64,000 nt of DNA, taken from the NCBI GenBank assembly GCA_035525365.1, contig DATLEK010000115.1, forward strand, positions 8,245-72,244, read 5' to 3'. A program made the position numbers and the translations under genes. This DNA comes from GCA-2861595 sp035525365. Its GTDB lineage: Bacteria; Actinomycetota; Acidimicrobiia; Acidimicrobiales; GCA-2861595. How positions within the stretch are numbered: the first letter of the stretch is position 1; the number at the start of each line of letters is the position of its first letter. Under the pieces are notes generated by a model, which was not told the origin of the DNA, searched no databases, and worked only from the letters and a program-made list of their open reading frames with translations. Below, piece after piece: positions 1-7,029 of the stretch.

Positions 1-40
1 CTACTTGCTCACGCCTCAGGACCGCTGGGCCGCCTCCGGA

Positions 41-754
41 TCACGCCGGCTTGGCCGCGTTGTCCGTCTTCTGGAAGGTCTCCGGAACCGGGTACTTGCC
101 CAGGGCGTACAGGAGGATCGACTGGTGCTGCTGGTCGACCACCTGGATGGAGCCCGCCAGCTTGATGGCCTCCTTGCTCTTCAGCACGGGGATGACGCTC
201 AGGTAGGTCTGGGCGGCGATATCCTCGAGGAGCAGCGCCAGGTTGGCTGCCCCGGGGACGTCCTTCACCTTGCTCAGCATGTCCTGAACGGTCGGCTCGA
301 GGCCGGCGTTGGGCTCGGTGACCTTGGTGCCGCCGGAACCGGTGACGACCTCGTTGAGGGCGTCCAGGTGCTCCTGGTGGTGGGCCATCGCCGTCTGCAC
401 GTAGGTGGCCACGGCCGGGGGCAGGGGGCCGAGCTTGCCGGCGGTGGCGGCGTCGAGGGCCGACTTGTAGGTGTTGACGGCGAGCACTTCCAGGCCGGCG
501 GCGAACTCGGCGATGGCGGCATCTCCGGAGAGCTTCTTGCCACCTTCGCCGCCGGCGCCGTTGGTGTCGGTGGCGCCACCGGTGGACGCCTTGTCGTCGT
601 CGCTACCGCAGGCGGCGGTGACGACGGCGAGGCCGGCGGCCACAGTGCTGCCGATGAGGAACCTGCGCCGGCTGACGGAAGCCGTCATCAGTTCGGTTCC
701 GAGGGATTCAGGGTTGGTCTGGTTCATGTCGTTCTCGCTCAGTTGGTTGGTCAC
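41..754 (-). CDS. Tat-exported ferritin-like protein
   Basis: The 237-residue product has a twin-arginine signal (SRRRFLIG, residues 28-35) followed by a hydrophobic stretch ending in AACG, so it is probably exported by Tat and may be lipid-anchored at that Cys. The mature part resembles a Ferritin_2-type four-helix bundle: a Glu in the GLEVLAVNTY segment, then HHQEH, EDIAAQTY and QQH at the spacing expected for metal ligands. The GTG start overlaps the TGA of the upstream ferritin-like gene (GTGA), which implies translational coupling; an ATG at 727 is an alternative start. The two proteins are related in their helix motifs and may work together on the outside of the membrane. Iron or oxidative-stress functions are possible for the fold, but no activity can be assigned. 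Confidence 0.8.
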   Translation of the reverse strand: MTNQLSENDMNQTNPESLGTELMTASVSRRRFLIGSTVAAGLAVVTAACGSDDDKASTGGATDTNGAGGEGGKKLSGDAAIAEFAAGLEVLAVNTYKSALDAATAGKLGPLPPAVATYVQTAMAHHQEHLDALNEVVTGSGGTKVTEPNAGLEPTVQDMLSKVKDVPGAANLALLLEDIAAQTYLSVIPVLKSKEAIKLAGSIQVVDQQHQSILLYALGKYPVPETFQKTDNAAKPA

Positions 755-1620
755 TTGACGGCTCCTGTCTCGGGATCGGCGATGCCGTCCTCCGTGGTGG
801 TCTCGAAGGCCTCGGGGAAGGCGACGCTGCCGGCAGCGGCAGGCAGCTTGGCCAGGTCGGCACCGATCGGGACCTTGATCAGGTCCGGAGCGTTGCCTTC
901 CAGCAGGGCCTGCACGGCCCGCAAGGTGGCCAGGTGCTGGGCCTCCACGCCCATGACGCTGGCCATGATGCTCTTGGACTTGACGTCCTCGAACAGCGTG
1001 AGGTTGACCAGGTAGGTATCGGTGGCGACCTTCTCGAGGGCGGCGGCCAGCTTCACCACGTCCAGCGGGCCCTTGAGCCCGGGAGCGGCCTGATTGACGA
1101 CCTCCTGGAACTTCGGGTTGGGCTGGTCCTGCACCTTGCCGCCGAGGGTGGTGGTCTGGGCTTGGAACGCCTTGCGGTGCTCGTCGTGCTGCCTCATCGT
1201 CTCCTTGGCGAAAGCCACCACGGTGGCGTTGCCGTTCTTGATGAAGGGCAGGCCGAGGGCCACGCCGTAGGTGTTGACGGCCAGGCGCTCCAGCGACGAC
1301 GCCGTCTGGAGGATCTGGATGTCGAGGGGCTTGTCGGCCCGGGCGGGAGTGGCGAGGATGGCGGCGGCCAGGCCGCCCAGTCCGCCGCCGATGAGGCCCC
1401 GGGTGGCGAGGCCGCCGGCGCCGATGCCCATCTTGGCCAGCAGGCCGCGGCGGTTGGTGTTGAAGCGGTCGATCTCGTCCCGGTCAACCGGCTTTCCCCG
1501 GCGCTCCTCGCGGATCTCGGCCAGCTCGGGGAGCGTGGCCTTGATGTCCCTGAGGGCATCTACCTGAAGGTCCTCCGACTCCACGATCAACTCATTGAGC
1601 TTGCGTTCGTCGATACTCAC
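751..1620 (-). CDS. Ferritin-like protein with internal Tat-like signal
   Basis: I place the start at GTG 1620 because AAGGGG lies about nine bases upstream; the frame stays open further upstream without a better site. The 289-residue product has a long N-terminal region (about 60 residues, charged) before NTNRRGLLAKMG and a glycine/alanine-rich hydrophobic stretch ending in ATPARA, which looks like a Tat-type signal displaced from the N-terminus. The rest is ferritin-like, with SLERLAVNTYG, RQHDEH, ALEKVATDTY and VEAQH as candidate metal-binding helices. It is the first gene of a two-gene operon with the ferritin-like gene at 41-754. It is recognised by fold type only; the substrate is unknown. 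Confidence 0.75.
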   Translation of the reverse strand: MSIDERKLNELIVESEDLQVDALRDIKATLPELAEIREERRGKPVDRDEIDRFNTNRRGLLAKMGIGAGGLATRGLIGGGLGGLAAAILATPARADKPLDIQILQTASSLERLAVNTYGVALGLPFIKNGNATVVAFAKETMRQHDEHRKAFQAQTTTLGGKVQDQPNPKFQEVVNQAAPGLKGPLDVVKLAAALEKVATDTYLVNLTLFEDVKSKSIMASVMGVEAQHLATLRAVQALLEGNAPDLIKVPIGADLAKLPAAAGSVAFPEAFETTTEDGIADPETGAVK

Positions 1621-1824
1621 CGAAACAAATTCCCCTTTCCGAAGCGTTGCTTCGATCAATCGACCCAGCCCGCTCTTCGGAGGCCGGATCCCTTGCGCAA
1701 CCTGCGCTGACCCCGGATTCCCGTTGTCAAGCCCGTCTTCGGAGCGATTGCCGCCGGCGGATGAAGGTCGTCGCCCGTTGCTTCGGTTCGATGTGCTGGT
1801 GGCGGCGGTATCTTCGTGGTCCCA

Positions 1825-1897
1825 TCCGGGATGGTGTAACGGCCGCACGGCAGCCTTTGGAGCTGTTCAGGTCCAGGTTCGAATCCTGGTCCCGGAG
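1825..1897 (+). tRNA. tRNA-Gln (anticodon UUG)
   Basis: The 73-nt cloverleaf has acceptor TCCGGGA/TCCCGGA, D-stem GTGT/GCAC, anticodon stem GCAGC/GCTGT with loop CTTTGGA (anticodon TTG), and T-arm CCAGG-TTCGAAT-CCTGG. The discriminator base is G and CCA is not encoded. A TATCTT box at 1809-1814 is a candidate -10 element. The tRNA lies between the ferritin operon (opposite strand) and glmU. Confidence 0.95.
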
Positions 1898-1939
1898 CGT
1901 CCGCTGCCTCGCCGGCGGACGCTGGGGTATACAGGAGCG

Positions 1940-3046
1940 ATGAGCCGGCGACCCCTTTCTGCAGTCGTTCTCGCCGCCGGTGAGGGCACCCGGATGAAGT
2001 CGGAGCGGCCGAAGCCGCTCCACGTGCTGTGCGGGCGGCCCATGGTGCTGCACGTGATCGACGCTCTGGCCGAACTCGATATCGACCGGGTGGTCGTGGT
2101 GGTGGGTCACAGTGCCGAGCGGGTCACCAAGACCCTTCTGGAGAGTGCGCCCCCCGGCCTCGCCATCGAGTTCGTGGAGCAGCGCGTGCAGCGCGGTACC
2201 GGCGACGCCGTGTCGGTGGCGCTCACCGCCTTCCCCGACAACGAGTCCGACGACGAGGACATCCTGGTGCTGCCCGGCGATACGCCTCTGGTGCGCTCGC
2301 CCACTTTGGAGGGCCTGGTGGAGGGTCACCGTTATGCCGAGGCCGCCGCCTCGGTGCTCACCGCCAGGGTTGCGGACGCCACCGGCTACGGCAGGGTGGT
2401 CCGCGACAAGCGGGAGAACGTGGCGAGGATCGTCGAGCAGGCCGACGCCTCGGACGAGGAGCTGGAGATCGACGAGGTCAACACCTCGATCTACTGCTTC
2501 CGCCGCAGCGTGCTGGCTCCGGCGCTTCGCCGCCTCAGCCCCGAGAACGCCCAGGGCGAGTACTACCTGACCGATGTGGTCGAGGTCCTCCATGACGCCG
2601 GCTACCCGGTTGTTTCGATGGAGGTGGGCGACCCCATGGAGGTCGCCGGCGTCAACGACCGGGCCCAGCTGGCCGTGGCCGAGGCCGAGCTGCGGGAGCG
2701 CACCAACGCCCGGTGGATGCGCCGGGGCGTCACGATGATCGACCCGGGGCGCACCTACATCGATGCCACTGTGCGCCTGTCGCCGGACGTCACCCTGTTC
2801 CCCGGGGCCATCCTCCAGGGCACGACGTCGATCGGCGCCGGCGCTCAGATCGGCCCCGACACCCGGTTGGTCGACTGCCTGGTGGGCGACGGCGCCATCG
2901 TCGAGCAGACCGTGGCCCGCCAGGCCGAGATCGGCGTGGACGCGAGAGTCGGCCCGTTCGCCTCGTTGGCGCCCGGATCGCACGTGAAGCCGGGCACTGT
3001 CACCGGGCCGTTCTTCGCCGCCGACGCTCACCAGGAAGGAAGCTGA
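1940..3046 (+). CDS. glmU: GlmU-like UDP-GlcNAc pyrophosphorylase lacking the acetyltransferase half
   Basis: The N-terminal two thirds are a clear GlmU uridyltransferase: LAAGEGTRMKSERPKPL (nucleotide binding), QRGTGDAV, GDTPL and the following GlcNAc-1-P pocket. It should make UDP-GlcNAc from GlcNAc-1-phosphate and UTP for peptidoglycan. A left-handed beta-helix begins near residue 270, but the protein stops at 368 residues with tail PGTVTGPFFAADAHQEGS, whereas bifunctional GlmU is about 450-480. The helix coils carrying the acetyltransferase catalytic His, Lys and Tyr are absent. The ATG at 1940 follows AGGAG closely. The next genes (prs, rplY, pth) are the usual neighbours. The final 98 bp are tandemly duplicated downstream. 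Confidence 0.88.
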   Translation: MSRRPLSAVVLAAGEGTRMKSERPKPLHVLCGRPMVLHVIDALAELDIDRVVVVVGHSAERVTKTLLESAPPGLAIEFVEQRVQRGTGDAVSVALTAFPDNESDDEDILVLPGDTPLVRSPTLEGLVEGHRYAEAAASVLTARVADATGYGRVVRDKRENVARIVEQADASDEELEIDEVNTSIYCFRRSVLAPALRRLSPENAQGEYYLTDVVEVLHDAGYPVVSMEVGDPMEVAGVNDRAQLAVAEAELRERTNARWMRRGVTMIDPGRTYIDATVRLSPDVTLFPGAILQGTTSIGAGAQIGPDTRLVDCLVGDGAIVEQTVARQAEIGVDARVGPFASLAPGSHVKPGTVTGPFFAADAHQEGS

Positions 3047-3153
3047 CGATGGAGTTCGCGGTGCTGCCGCCTGGGTCGCACGTCGAGCCGGGCACTGTCA
3101 CCGGGCCGTTCCTCGCTGCTGACGCCCACCAGGAAGGAAGCTGATCGATGGAG
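2957..3153 (+). repeat. Diverged 98/99-bp tandem duplication across the glmU-prs junction
   Basis: Copy 1 (about 2957-3054) holds the last glmU codons, the stop and ATGGAG. Copy 2 (about 3055-3153) holds the same codons, stop and ATGGAG, the latter being the start of prs. Both contain the segment GGAAGGAAGCTGA followed by CGATGGAG, with one inserted T in copy 2. Codon by codon the copies differ at eight synonymous and four non-synonymous codons, so the duplication is not recent. Confidence 0.9.
3049..3144 (+). CDS. 31-residue reading frame created by duplication of the glmU tail
   Basis: The frame starts at ATG 3049, three bases after the glmU stop, behind GGAAGGAAG, and ends three bases before prs. 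It encodes MEF followed by a copy of the GlmU C-terminal tail (PGSHVEPGTVTGPF...HQEGS). ATGGAG is a copy of the prs start, so the frame is a fusion of the first two prs codons with the last 29 glmU codons plus stop. It has a good ribosome-binding site and retains the reading frame, so it may be translated as part of the glmU-prs operon. It may instead only relay ribosomes to prs. No function is known. Confidence 0.45.
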   Translation: MEFAVLPPGSHVEPGTVTGPFLAADAHQEGS

Positions 3154-4110
3154 ATGGTGCCCAAGAAGCGCCTCATGCTGTACTCCGGGCGCGCCCATCC
3201 GGCCCTGGCCGACGCCATCGCCAAGGATCTCGGGGTGGCGCTGGGCAACCCGAACCTGAAGGAGTTCGCCAACGGCGAGATCTGGTGCCAGTACGACGAA
3301 TCAGTGCGGGGCAGCGACGTGTTCATCGTCCAGACCCACGGCAACCCCGTCAACGAGTCCATCGTGGAGCAGTGCATCATGATCGACGCGGCCAAGCGGG
3401 CCTCGGCCAAACGGGTCACGGCAGTGGTCCCGTACTACGGCTACGCCCGACAGGACCGCAAGGCTGAGGGCAGGGAACCCATCACCGCCAAACTCGTCGC
3501 CGACATGCTCACGGTGGCGGGGGCCAACCGTGTGCTCAGCGTCGACCTCCATTCCGGCCAGATCCAGGGGTTCTTCGACGTCCCGGTGGACCACCTCACG
3601 GCCATGCCCGTGCTGGTGGATTACCTGGCCAATTCAGGTCCGAAGGACCCCATGATCGTCGCCCCCGACGCCGGCCGGATGAAGGTGGCCGAGCGCTTCG
3701 CCCAGCATCTCGACGCCGACCCCGCCGGCGTCTACAAGAAACGGGCCAGAGGCGTGGCCCAGGCCCGAGGTGTGATGGGCGAGGTGACCGGGCGGCACTG
3801 CGTGCTGATCGACGACATGATCGACACCGCCGGCACCATCGTCGCCGCCGCCGACATCCTGATGGAGGGCGGCGCCACCGAGGTGTGGGCCATGGCCACC
3901 CACGGCGTGCTGTCCGACCCCGCCACCGACCGGTTGAAGAACTCGGCCATCACCAGGGTCGTGGTGACCGACAGCCTGCCCCTGCCGGCGGAGAAGCGCA
4001 TCGACAAGATCGAGGTCCTGTCCGTCGCCGGCATCATCGCCGACGCCATCGACGCCGTCTTCGAGGACACATCCGTCTCAGAGATCTTCGGCGGCGAGAA
4101 CCAGTCCTGA
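3148..4110 (+). CDS. prs: Ribose-phosphate pyrophosphokinase (PRPP synthetase)
   Basis: The 320-residue protein is of full family length and makes PRPP from ribose 5-phosphate and ATP for nucleotide, His and Trp synthesis. It shows the flexible-loop motif YARQDRK near residue 100, the metal-binding VDLHSGQIQGFFDVPVD near residue 132, and the PRPP loop VLIDDMIDTAGTI near residue 220. The ATG lies seven bases after GGAAGGAAG; an internal ATG two codons later is a weaker alternative. It is co-directional with glmU and separated from it only by the duplicated glmU tail. Confidence 0.97.
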   Translation: MEMVPKKRLMLYSGRAHPALADAIAKDLGVALGNPNLKEFANGEIWCQYDESVRGSDVFIVQTHGNPVNESIVEQCIMIDAAKRASAKRVTAVVPYYGYARQDRKAEGREPITAKLVADMLTVAGANRVLSVDLHSGQIQGFFDVPVDHLTAMPVLVDYLANSGPKDPMIVAPDAGRMKVAERFAQHLDADPAGVYKKRARGVAQARGVMGEVTGRHCVLIDDMIDTAGTIVAAADILMEGGATEVWAMATHGVLSDPATDRLKNSAITRVVVTDSLPLPAEKRIDKIEVLSVAGIIADAIDAVFEDTSVSEIFGGENQS

Positions 4111-4120
4111 GGCGGTGCCG

Positions 4121-4126
4121 TAGACT
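4121..4126 (+). promoter_or_regulatory. Leaderless-type -10 box before rplY
   Basis: TAGACT lies six bases before the GTG start at 4133. At this distance transcription would begin at or next to the start codon. There is no Shine-Dalgarno sequence before that GTG, which fits a leaderless transcript. Confidence 0.5.
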
Positions 4127-4132
4127 CCTGCG

Positions 4133-4804
4133 GTGCCTGATATCACTCTCCCCGCCGAAACCGGCCGTAGCGCCGGTTCGAGCGCCTCCCGTCGCCTCCG
4201 AGCCGAGGGCAAGGTCCCCGGTGTCGTCTACGGCCACGGGATGGACCCGCTGCCCGTTGCCGTCCAGCACCGGGCCCTGCGTGCGGCCCTCTCCACCGAT
4301 GCCGGCCTGAACGCCCTGCTCGACCTCCAGGTGGACGGCACCTCCCACCTCACCCTCGCCCGTGAGCTGCAGCGTGACCCGATCCGCAACCTCGTCACCC
4401 ACGTCGACTTCCAGATCGTGCGCATGGACGAGGTGATCAGCGCCGATGTCCCCATCGCCCTCGTCGGCGAAGCCCTCCACGTCCACCAGGGCGACGGCAT
4501 CGTCGACCAGCAGATGTTCAACCTGGCCGTCCACGCCACGCCGGACCGCATCCCGAACGCGGTCGAGGTCGACATCAGCGAGCTGAACATCGGCGACACC
4601 ATCCGCGTCGGCGATCTCACCCTGCCTGAGGGCGTGCGCTCCGATGCCGATCCCGAGGATGCCGTGGTCGTGGGCCAGCCCCCGCAGGTCGCGGAGCTGT
4701 CCGAGGAGGAGATTGCCGCAGCCGCCGAGGCCGCGGCGTTGGCGGAGCCGGGTGCCGAAGGCGGCGAGCCTGCCGCCGCCGAGCCGCCCGCCGCCGGCCA
4801 ATAG
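4133..4804 (+). CDS. rplY: 50S ribosomal protein L25/general stress protein Ctc
   Basis: The 223-residue product is the long (TL5/Ctc) form of L25, which binds 5S rRNA. The N-terminal domain has the family signature GSSASRRLRAEGKVPGVVYGHG and the 5S-contact segment HLTLARELQRDPIRNLVTHVDF. The second beta-rich domain covers about residues 95-185. It ends in an Ala/Glu/Pro-rich disordered tail (about residues 186-223), as is common in actinobacteria. The GTG start is supported by the TAGACT box six bases upstream. It lies 22 bases after prs and upstream of pth, the standard order. Confidence 0.95.
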   Translation: MPDITLPAETGRSAGSSASRRLRAEGKVPGVVYGHGMDPLPVAVQHRALRAALSTDAGLNALLDLQVDGTSHLTLARELQRDPIRNLVTHVDFQIVRMDEVISADVPIALVGEALHVHQGDGIVDQQMFNLAVHATPDRIPNAVEVDISELNIGDTIRVGDLTLPEGVRSDADPEDAVVVGQPPQVAELSEEEIAAAAEAAALAEPGAEGGEPAAAEPPAAGQ

Positions 4805-4875
4805 TGCACCGTCGCCGAGCGTCGGGGCACTAGCACCTGCTGCACCCCCGCACCGGAACGCCGGCCGACCTGCTC

Positions 4876-5433
4876 GTGGTCGGCCTCGGTAATCCCGGTG
4901 CCGAATACGCCGGCACCCGCCACAACGTCGGCGTCGAGGTAGTCGAACTGCTGGCCCGCCGCCACGGTGGCCGCTTGCGCAAGGCCCGAGAGCGGGCCCT
5001 GGTCGACGAGATCCGCATCGGCACCACCCGTGTCGCCCTCGCCTTCCCCCAGACGTTCATGAACGAGTCCGGCGCCGCCGTCGCCCCGCTCGTTCGCCGC
5101 TTCGGCATCGAGGAACTTGAGCGCCTGGTGGTCGTGCACGACGAGCTGGACCTGCCCGTAGGCGTTCTGAAGGTCAAGCTCGGCGGCGGCCTCGCCGGCC
5201 ACAACGGCCTCAAGTCCATCAAGGCCCACCTCCACAGCGACGCCTTCTGCCGGGTCCGCATTGGCATCGGAAAACCGCCTGGCCGCGGTGAGGGCATCGA
5301 CCACGTCCTCAACGCCCCCGGCAAGGCAGAGAGAGCCGAACTGGCCGTAGTCGTGGAGGAGGCGGCCGACGCCGTCGAGCTGATCCTCACCGAAGGCCCG
5401 CTACCAGCGATGAACCGTTACAACACTCGTTAG
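4876..5433 (+). CDS. pth: Peptidyl-tRNA hydrolase
   Basis: The 185-residue protein hydrolyses peptidyl-tRNA released from stalled ribosomes. The family motifs are complete: GLGNPG at the N-terminus, TRHNVG with the catalytic His, PQTFMNESG, HDELDLP, and GGGLAGHNGLKS with the tRNA-contact Asn. The GTG start gives MVGLGNPG directly; no other in-frame start is convincing. It is 71 bases after rplY. The C-terminus (LPAMNRYNTR) is of normal length. Confidence 0.96.
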   Translation: MVGLGNPGAEYAGTRHNVGVEVVELLARRHGGRLRKARERALVDEIRIGTTRVALAFPQTFMNESGAAVAPLVRRFGIEELERLVVVHDELDLPVGVLKVKLGGGLAGHNGLKSIKAHLHSDAFCRVRIGIGKPPGRGEGIDHVLNAPGKAERAELAVVVEEAADAVELILTEGPLPAMNRYNTR

Positions 5434-5486
5434 CCCGACCGGGGCACCAACCCCGCCCTCCTCCCGACCGGGGCCCCAACCCCGTC
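5434..5486 (+). repeat. Two direct copies of a 22-24-bp GC-rich segment
   Basis: Immediately after the pth stop, CCCGACCGGGGCACCAACCC (from 5434) recurs as CCCGACCGGGGCCCCAACCC (from 5463), a period of 29 bases. Each copy contains a short inverted repeat (GACCGGGG/CCCC), so it might form a weak hairpin. Function unknown. Confidence 0.6.
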
Positions 5487-5554
5487 CCGACGCCCGGGCC
5501 GCCCCCCCCTCCGATGGGGTCCGAATTGCGGCCTCACGAGTCCCTTGACTCGCT

Positions 5555-5597
5555 CTGTGAGCAAAAACCGTTGGTATACAACGATTTTTGCTCACAG
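5555..5597 (+). repeat. Palindrome copy A (19-bp arms, 5-nt loop)
   Basis: The left arm is CTGTGAGCAAAAACCGTTG, the loop is GTATA and the right arm is CAACGATTTTTGCTCACAG. There is one mismatch (C opposite A on this strand; a G-U wobble in RNA of the other strand). It is the first of three related hairpins in the window and lies 38 bases before the DUF559 gene. It could be a terminator for pth, a DNA-binding site or a REP-like element. Confidence 0.85.
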
Positions 5598-5635
5598 ACC
5601 GGAGGATTGTCACAGCGACTGGTCATTGTGTTGGA

Positions 5636-6571
5636 ATGGAAACGGAGAGGCAGCTGGCGAGGTTGGCCCGGCGCCAGCACGGGCTGGTGACCCTCGAACA
5701 GGCATCGGGGACAGGGGTATCGGTGGAAGGTGTGCGGTGGCGGGTGCGCGTCGGCCGCTGGGCGCGGGTAGCGCCGGGCGTCTTCGCCCTGGCGGGAACG
5801 GCGGATACCTGGAAGCAGAAGACCATGGCAGCCGTGTTGGCCGCGGGGCCTGGCGCGGTGGCGTCGCACACGACGGCAGCGGCGTTGTACGGGCTGTCGT
5901 GCTGCCCGTTCAAGGCCGTGGAGATCACTGTTCCCCTGGGCCGATCGCGCCGAAGTCGCTCGGCCCTGGTTCACGCCAGCGGCCACCTCGGCCGGATCGA
6001 TGTCGCCAGCGTCCACTCCATCCCGGTTACGCGCCCGGCGCGAACGTTGGTGGACCTCGCCGGTTCCGTCGGCAATGCCGTACTGGAGGAGGCCCTCGAT
6101 GACGCGCTGATCCGTGGGCTGACCACACTGGACCGGGTGCACGAGCGGGTTGACGCTCTGGGCGGGCCTGGCCGGAACGGCATTTGCCTTCTGAGGAAGG
6201 TGCTCGAAGCGTGGGCCGAAGGCGATGTAGCCGAGGGGGTGGCGGAGATGCGCATGGTTCGGCGTTTGCTGGCCAACGGCCAGCCGAAGCCCGTTCTGCA
6301 GCACGAGGTGTTCGACGGCAGTGGCCGCTTCGTCGGTCGCCTCGACGCCGCCTATCCCGAGCTACGCGTCGGCATCGAGATGAACGGCTTTCGTTGGCAC
6401 GGCACACCCCGCGCCTTTGCCCGCGATCCGGCCCGCCTCCGACGCCTTGCCGCTCTTGGCTGGCTGATCCTCCCGTGCACCCCTATTGACCTCGCCGGCG
6501 CCGGCACCGAACTCGCCGATCAAGTTGGCAGCGCCCGGGAGATGACAAGAGCGGCCCGGAAAGGCGCCTGA
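5636..6571 (+). CDS. AbiEi-antitoxin-type wHTH plus DUF559 endonuclease-like protein
   Basis: The 311-residue protein starts at ATG 5636. Residues about 1-60 (RQLARLARRQHGLVTLEQA..GVSVEGVRWRVRVGRWARVAPGVFAL) form the winged-helix antitoxin domain seen in AbiEi-like proteins. The C-terminal third is DUF559-like, a PD-(D/E)XK/Vsr-type fold: RLDAAYPELRVGIEMNGFRWH carries the Asp and the E-x-N-G, and DPARLRRLAALGWLILP matches the final helix and strand. Such proteins are abundant in actinobacteria and usually annotated as type IV toxin-antitoxin AbiEi family. No AbiEii-type toxin gene is next to it, so a role in an abortive-infection pair is not supported. It is flanked on both sides by the same palindrome. 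Confidence 0.75.
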   Translation: METERQLARLARRQHGLVTLEQASGTGVSVEGVRWRVRVGRWARVAPGVFALAGTADTWKQKTMAAVLAAGPGAVASHTTAAALYGLSCCPFKAVEITVPLGRSRRSRSALVHASGHLGRIDVASVHSIPVTRPARTLVDLAGSVGNAVLEEALDDALIRGLTTLDRVHERVDALGGPGRNGICLLRKVLEAWAEGDVAEGVAEMRMVRRLLANGQPKPVLQHEVFDGSGRFVGRLDAAYPELRVGIEMNGFRWHGTPRAFARDPARLRRLAALGWLILPCTPIDLAGAGTELADQVGSAREMTRAARKGA

Positions 6572-6641
6572 CCAGAGCTTCATCTTCATCACCCGCTACC
6601 GCCGCCTTGGCCGCCCAACGCGACCGCCAACTGTCGAAGGC

Positions 6642-6712
6642 ACCGCCGCCCACCACGGCCACCACCTACTACCGCCGCCCACCACGGCCACCACCTACTA
6701 CCGCCGCCCACC
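6642..6712 (+). repeat. 29-bp minisatellite, about 2.5 copies
   Basis: Units at 6642-6670 and 6671-6699 are identical 29-mers beginning ACCGCCGCCCACCACGGCC, followed by a 13-base partial third copy at 6700-6712. There are no spacers, so this is a simple tandem repeat and not a CRISPR array. Confidence 0.9.
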
Positions 6713-6722
6713 CCGCCGCCCG

Positions 6723-6773
6723 CGCTTTGTGAGCAAAAATCGTTGCTATACAACGATTTTTGCTCACAAAGCG
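6723..6773 (+). repeat. Palindrome copy B (perfect 23-bp arms, 5-nt loop)
   Basis: The arms are at 6723-6745 and 6751-6773 with loop CTATA. The left arm contains GTGAGCAAAAATCGTTG, and pairing is perfect over 23 bp. It is the same element as copy A with a longer stem, and lies on the far side of the DUF559 gene. Confidence 0.92.
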
Positions 6774-7016
6774 GATTATCTGGGTCCCAGAGGGCAAGGA
6801 GAGCCGCCGGGCGACTTGAACTCCTTGCGGGTGCTTGAAGAGGCGAGCTTGGGTCTCGGGAGGATTGTGGCGGATAAGGGGTGGCCGGACCGGTTACCGG
6901 TGACGGTGAAGGTTACGGTGACGGGGGGCGGTAGCCGGCGGCAAGCTCGCCGGTGGCCGGCGCGACGGTAGCCGGTGGCGCGGCGTGCTGGCGGCCCGTG
7001 ATCCGGGGGGCGCCGG

Positions 7017-7022
7017 TAGCCT
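7017..7022 (+). promoter_or_regulatory. Leaderless-type -10 box before mfd
   Basis: TAGCCT lies seven bases before GTG 7030. This supports GTG 7030, without a Shine-Dalgarno sequence, as the mfd start rather than the earlier in-frame codons. Confidence 0.5.
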
Positions 7023-7029
7023 GCGGCGA

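Larger units (their letters stand above)
6572..7016. other. 445-bp intergenic region with repeats, no gene seen
   Basis: Between the DUF559 gene and the mfd promoter I find no convincing gene. The stretch holds a 29-bp minisatellite (6642-6712), palindrome B (6723-6773) and a GC-rich segment with TACCGGTGACGGT-like near-repeats around 6890-6980, where GGTAGCCGG occurs twice. The short frames here lack codon bias. Confidence 0.6.

Noticed and set aside
2957..3153. Short GlmU explained by a sequencing frameshift
   Set aside because: No beta-helix/acetyltransferase remnant is found in any frame between the glmU stop and prs, and the sequence continues into a copy of the same tail.
6642..6712. 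29-bp repeats that could suggest a CRISPR array
   Set aside because: The units are directly adjacent with no spacers, and no cas gene is near. It is a minisatellite.
5555..6773. Palindromes as dif/Xer, LexA or other known operator sites
   Set aside because: The sequence does not match the actinobacterial LexA box (CGAACANNNNGTTCG) or the usual dif core, and copies occur three times, with an inner core that is conserved and arms that vary.
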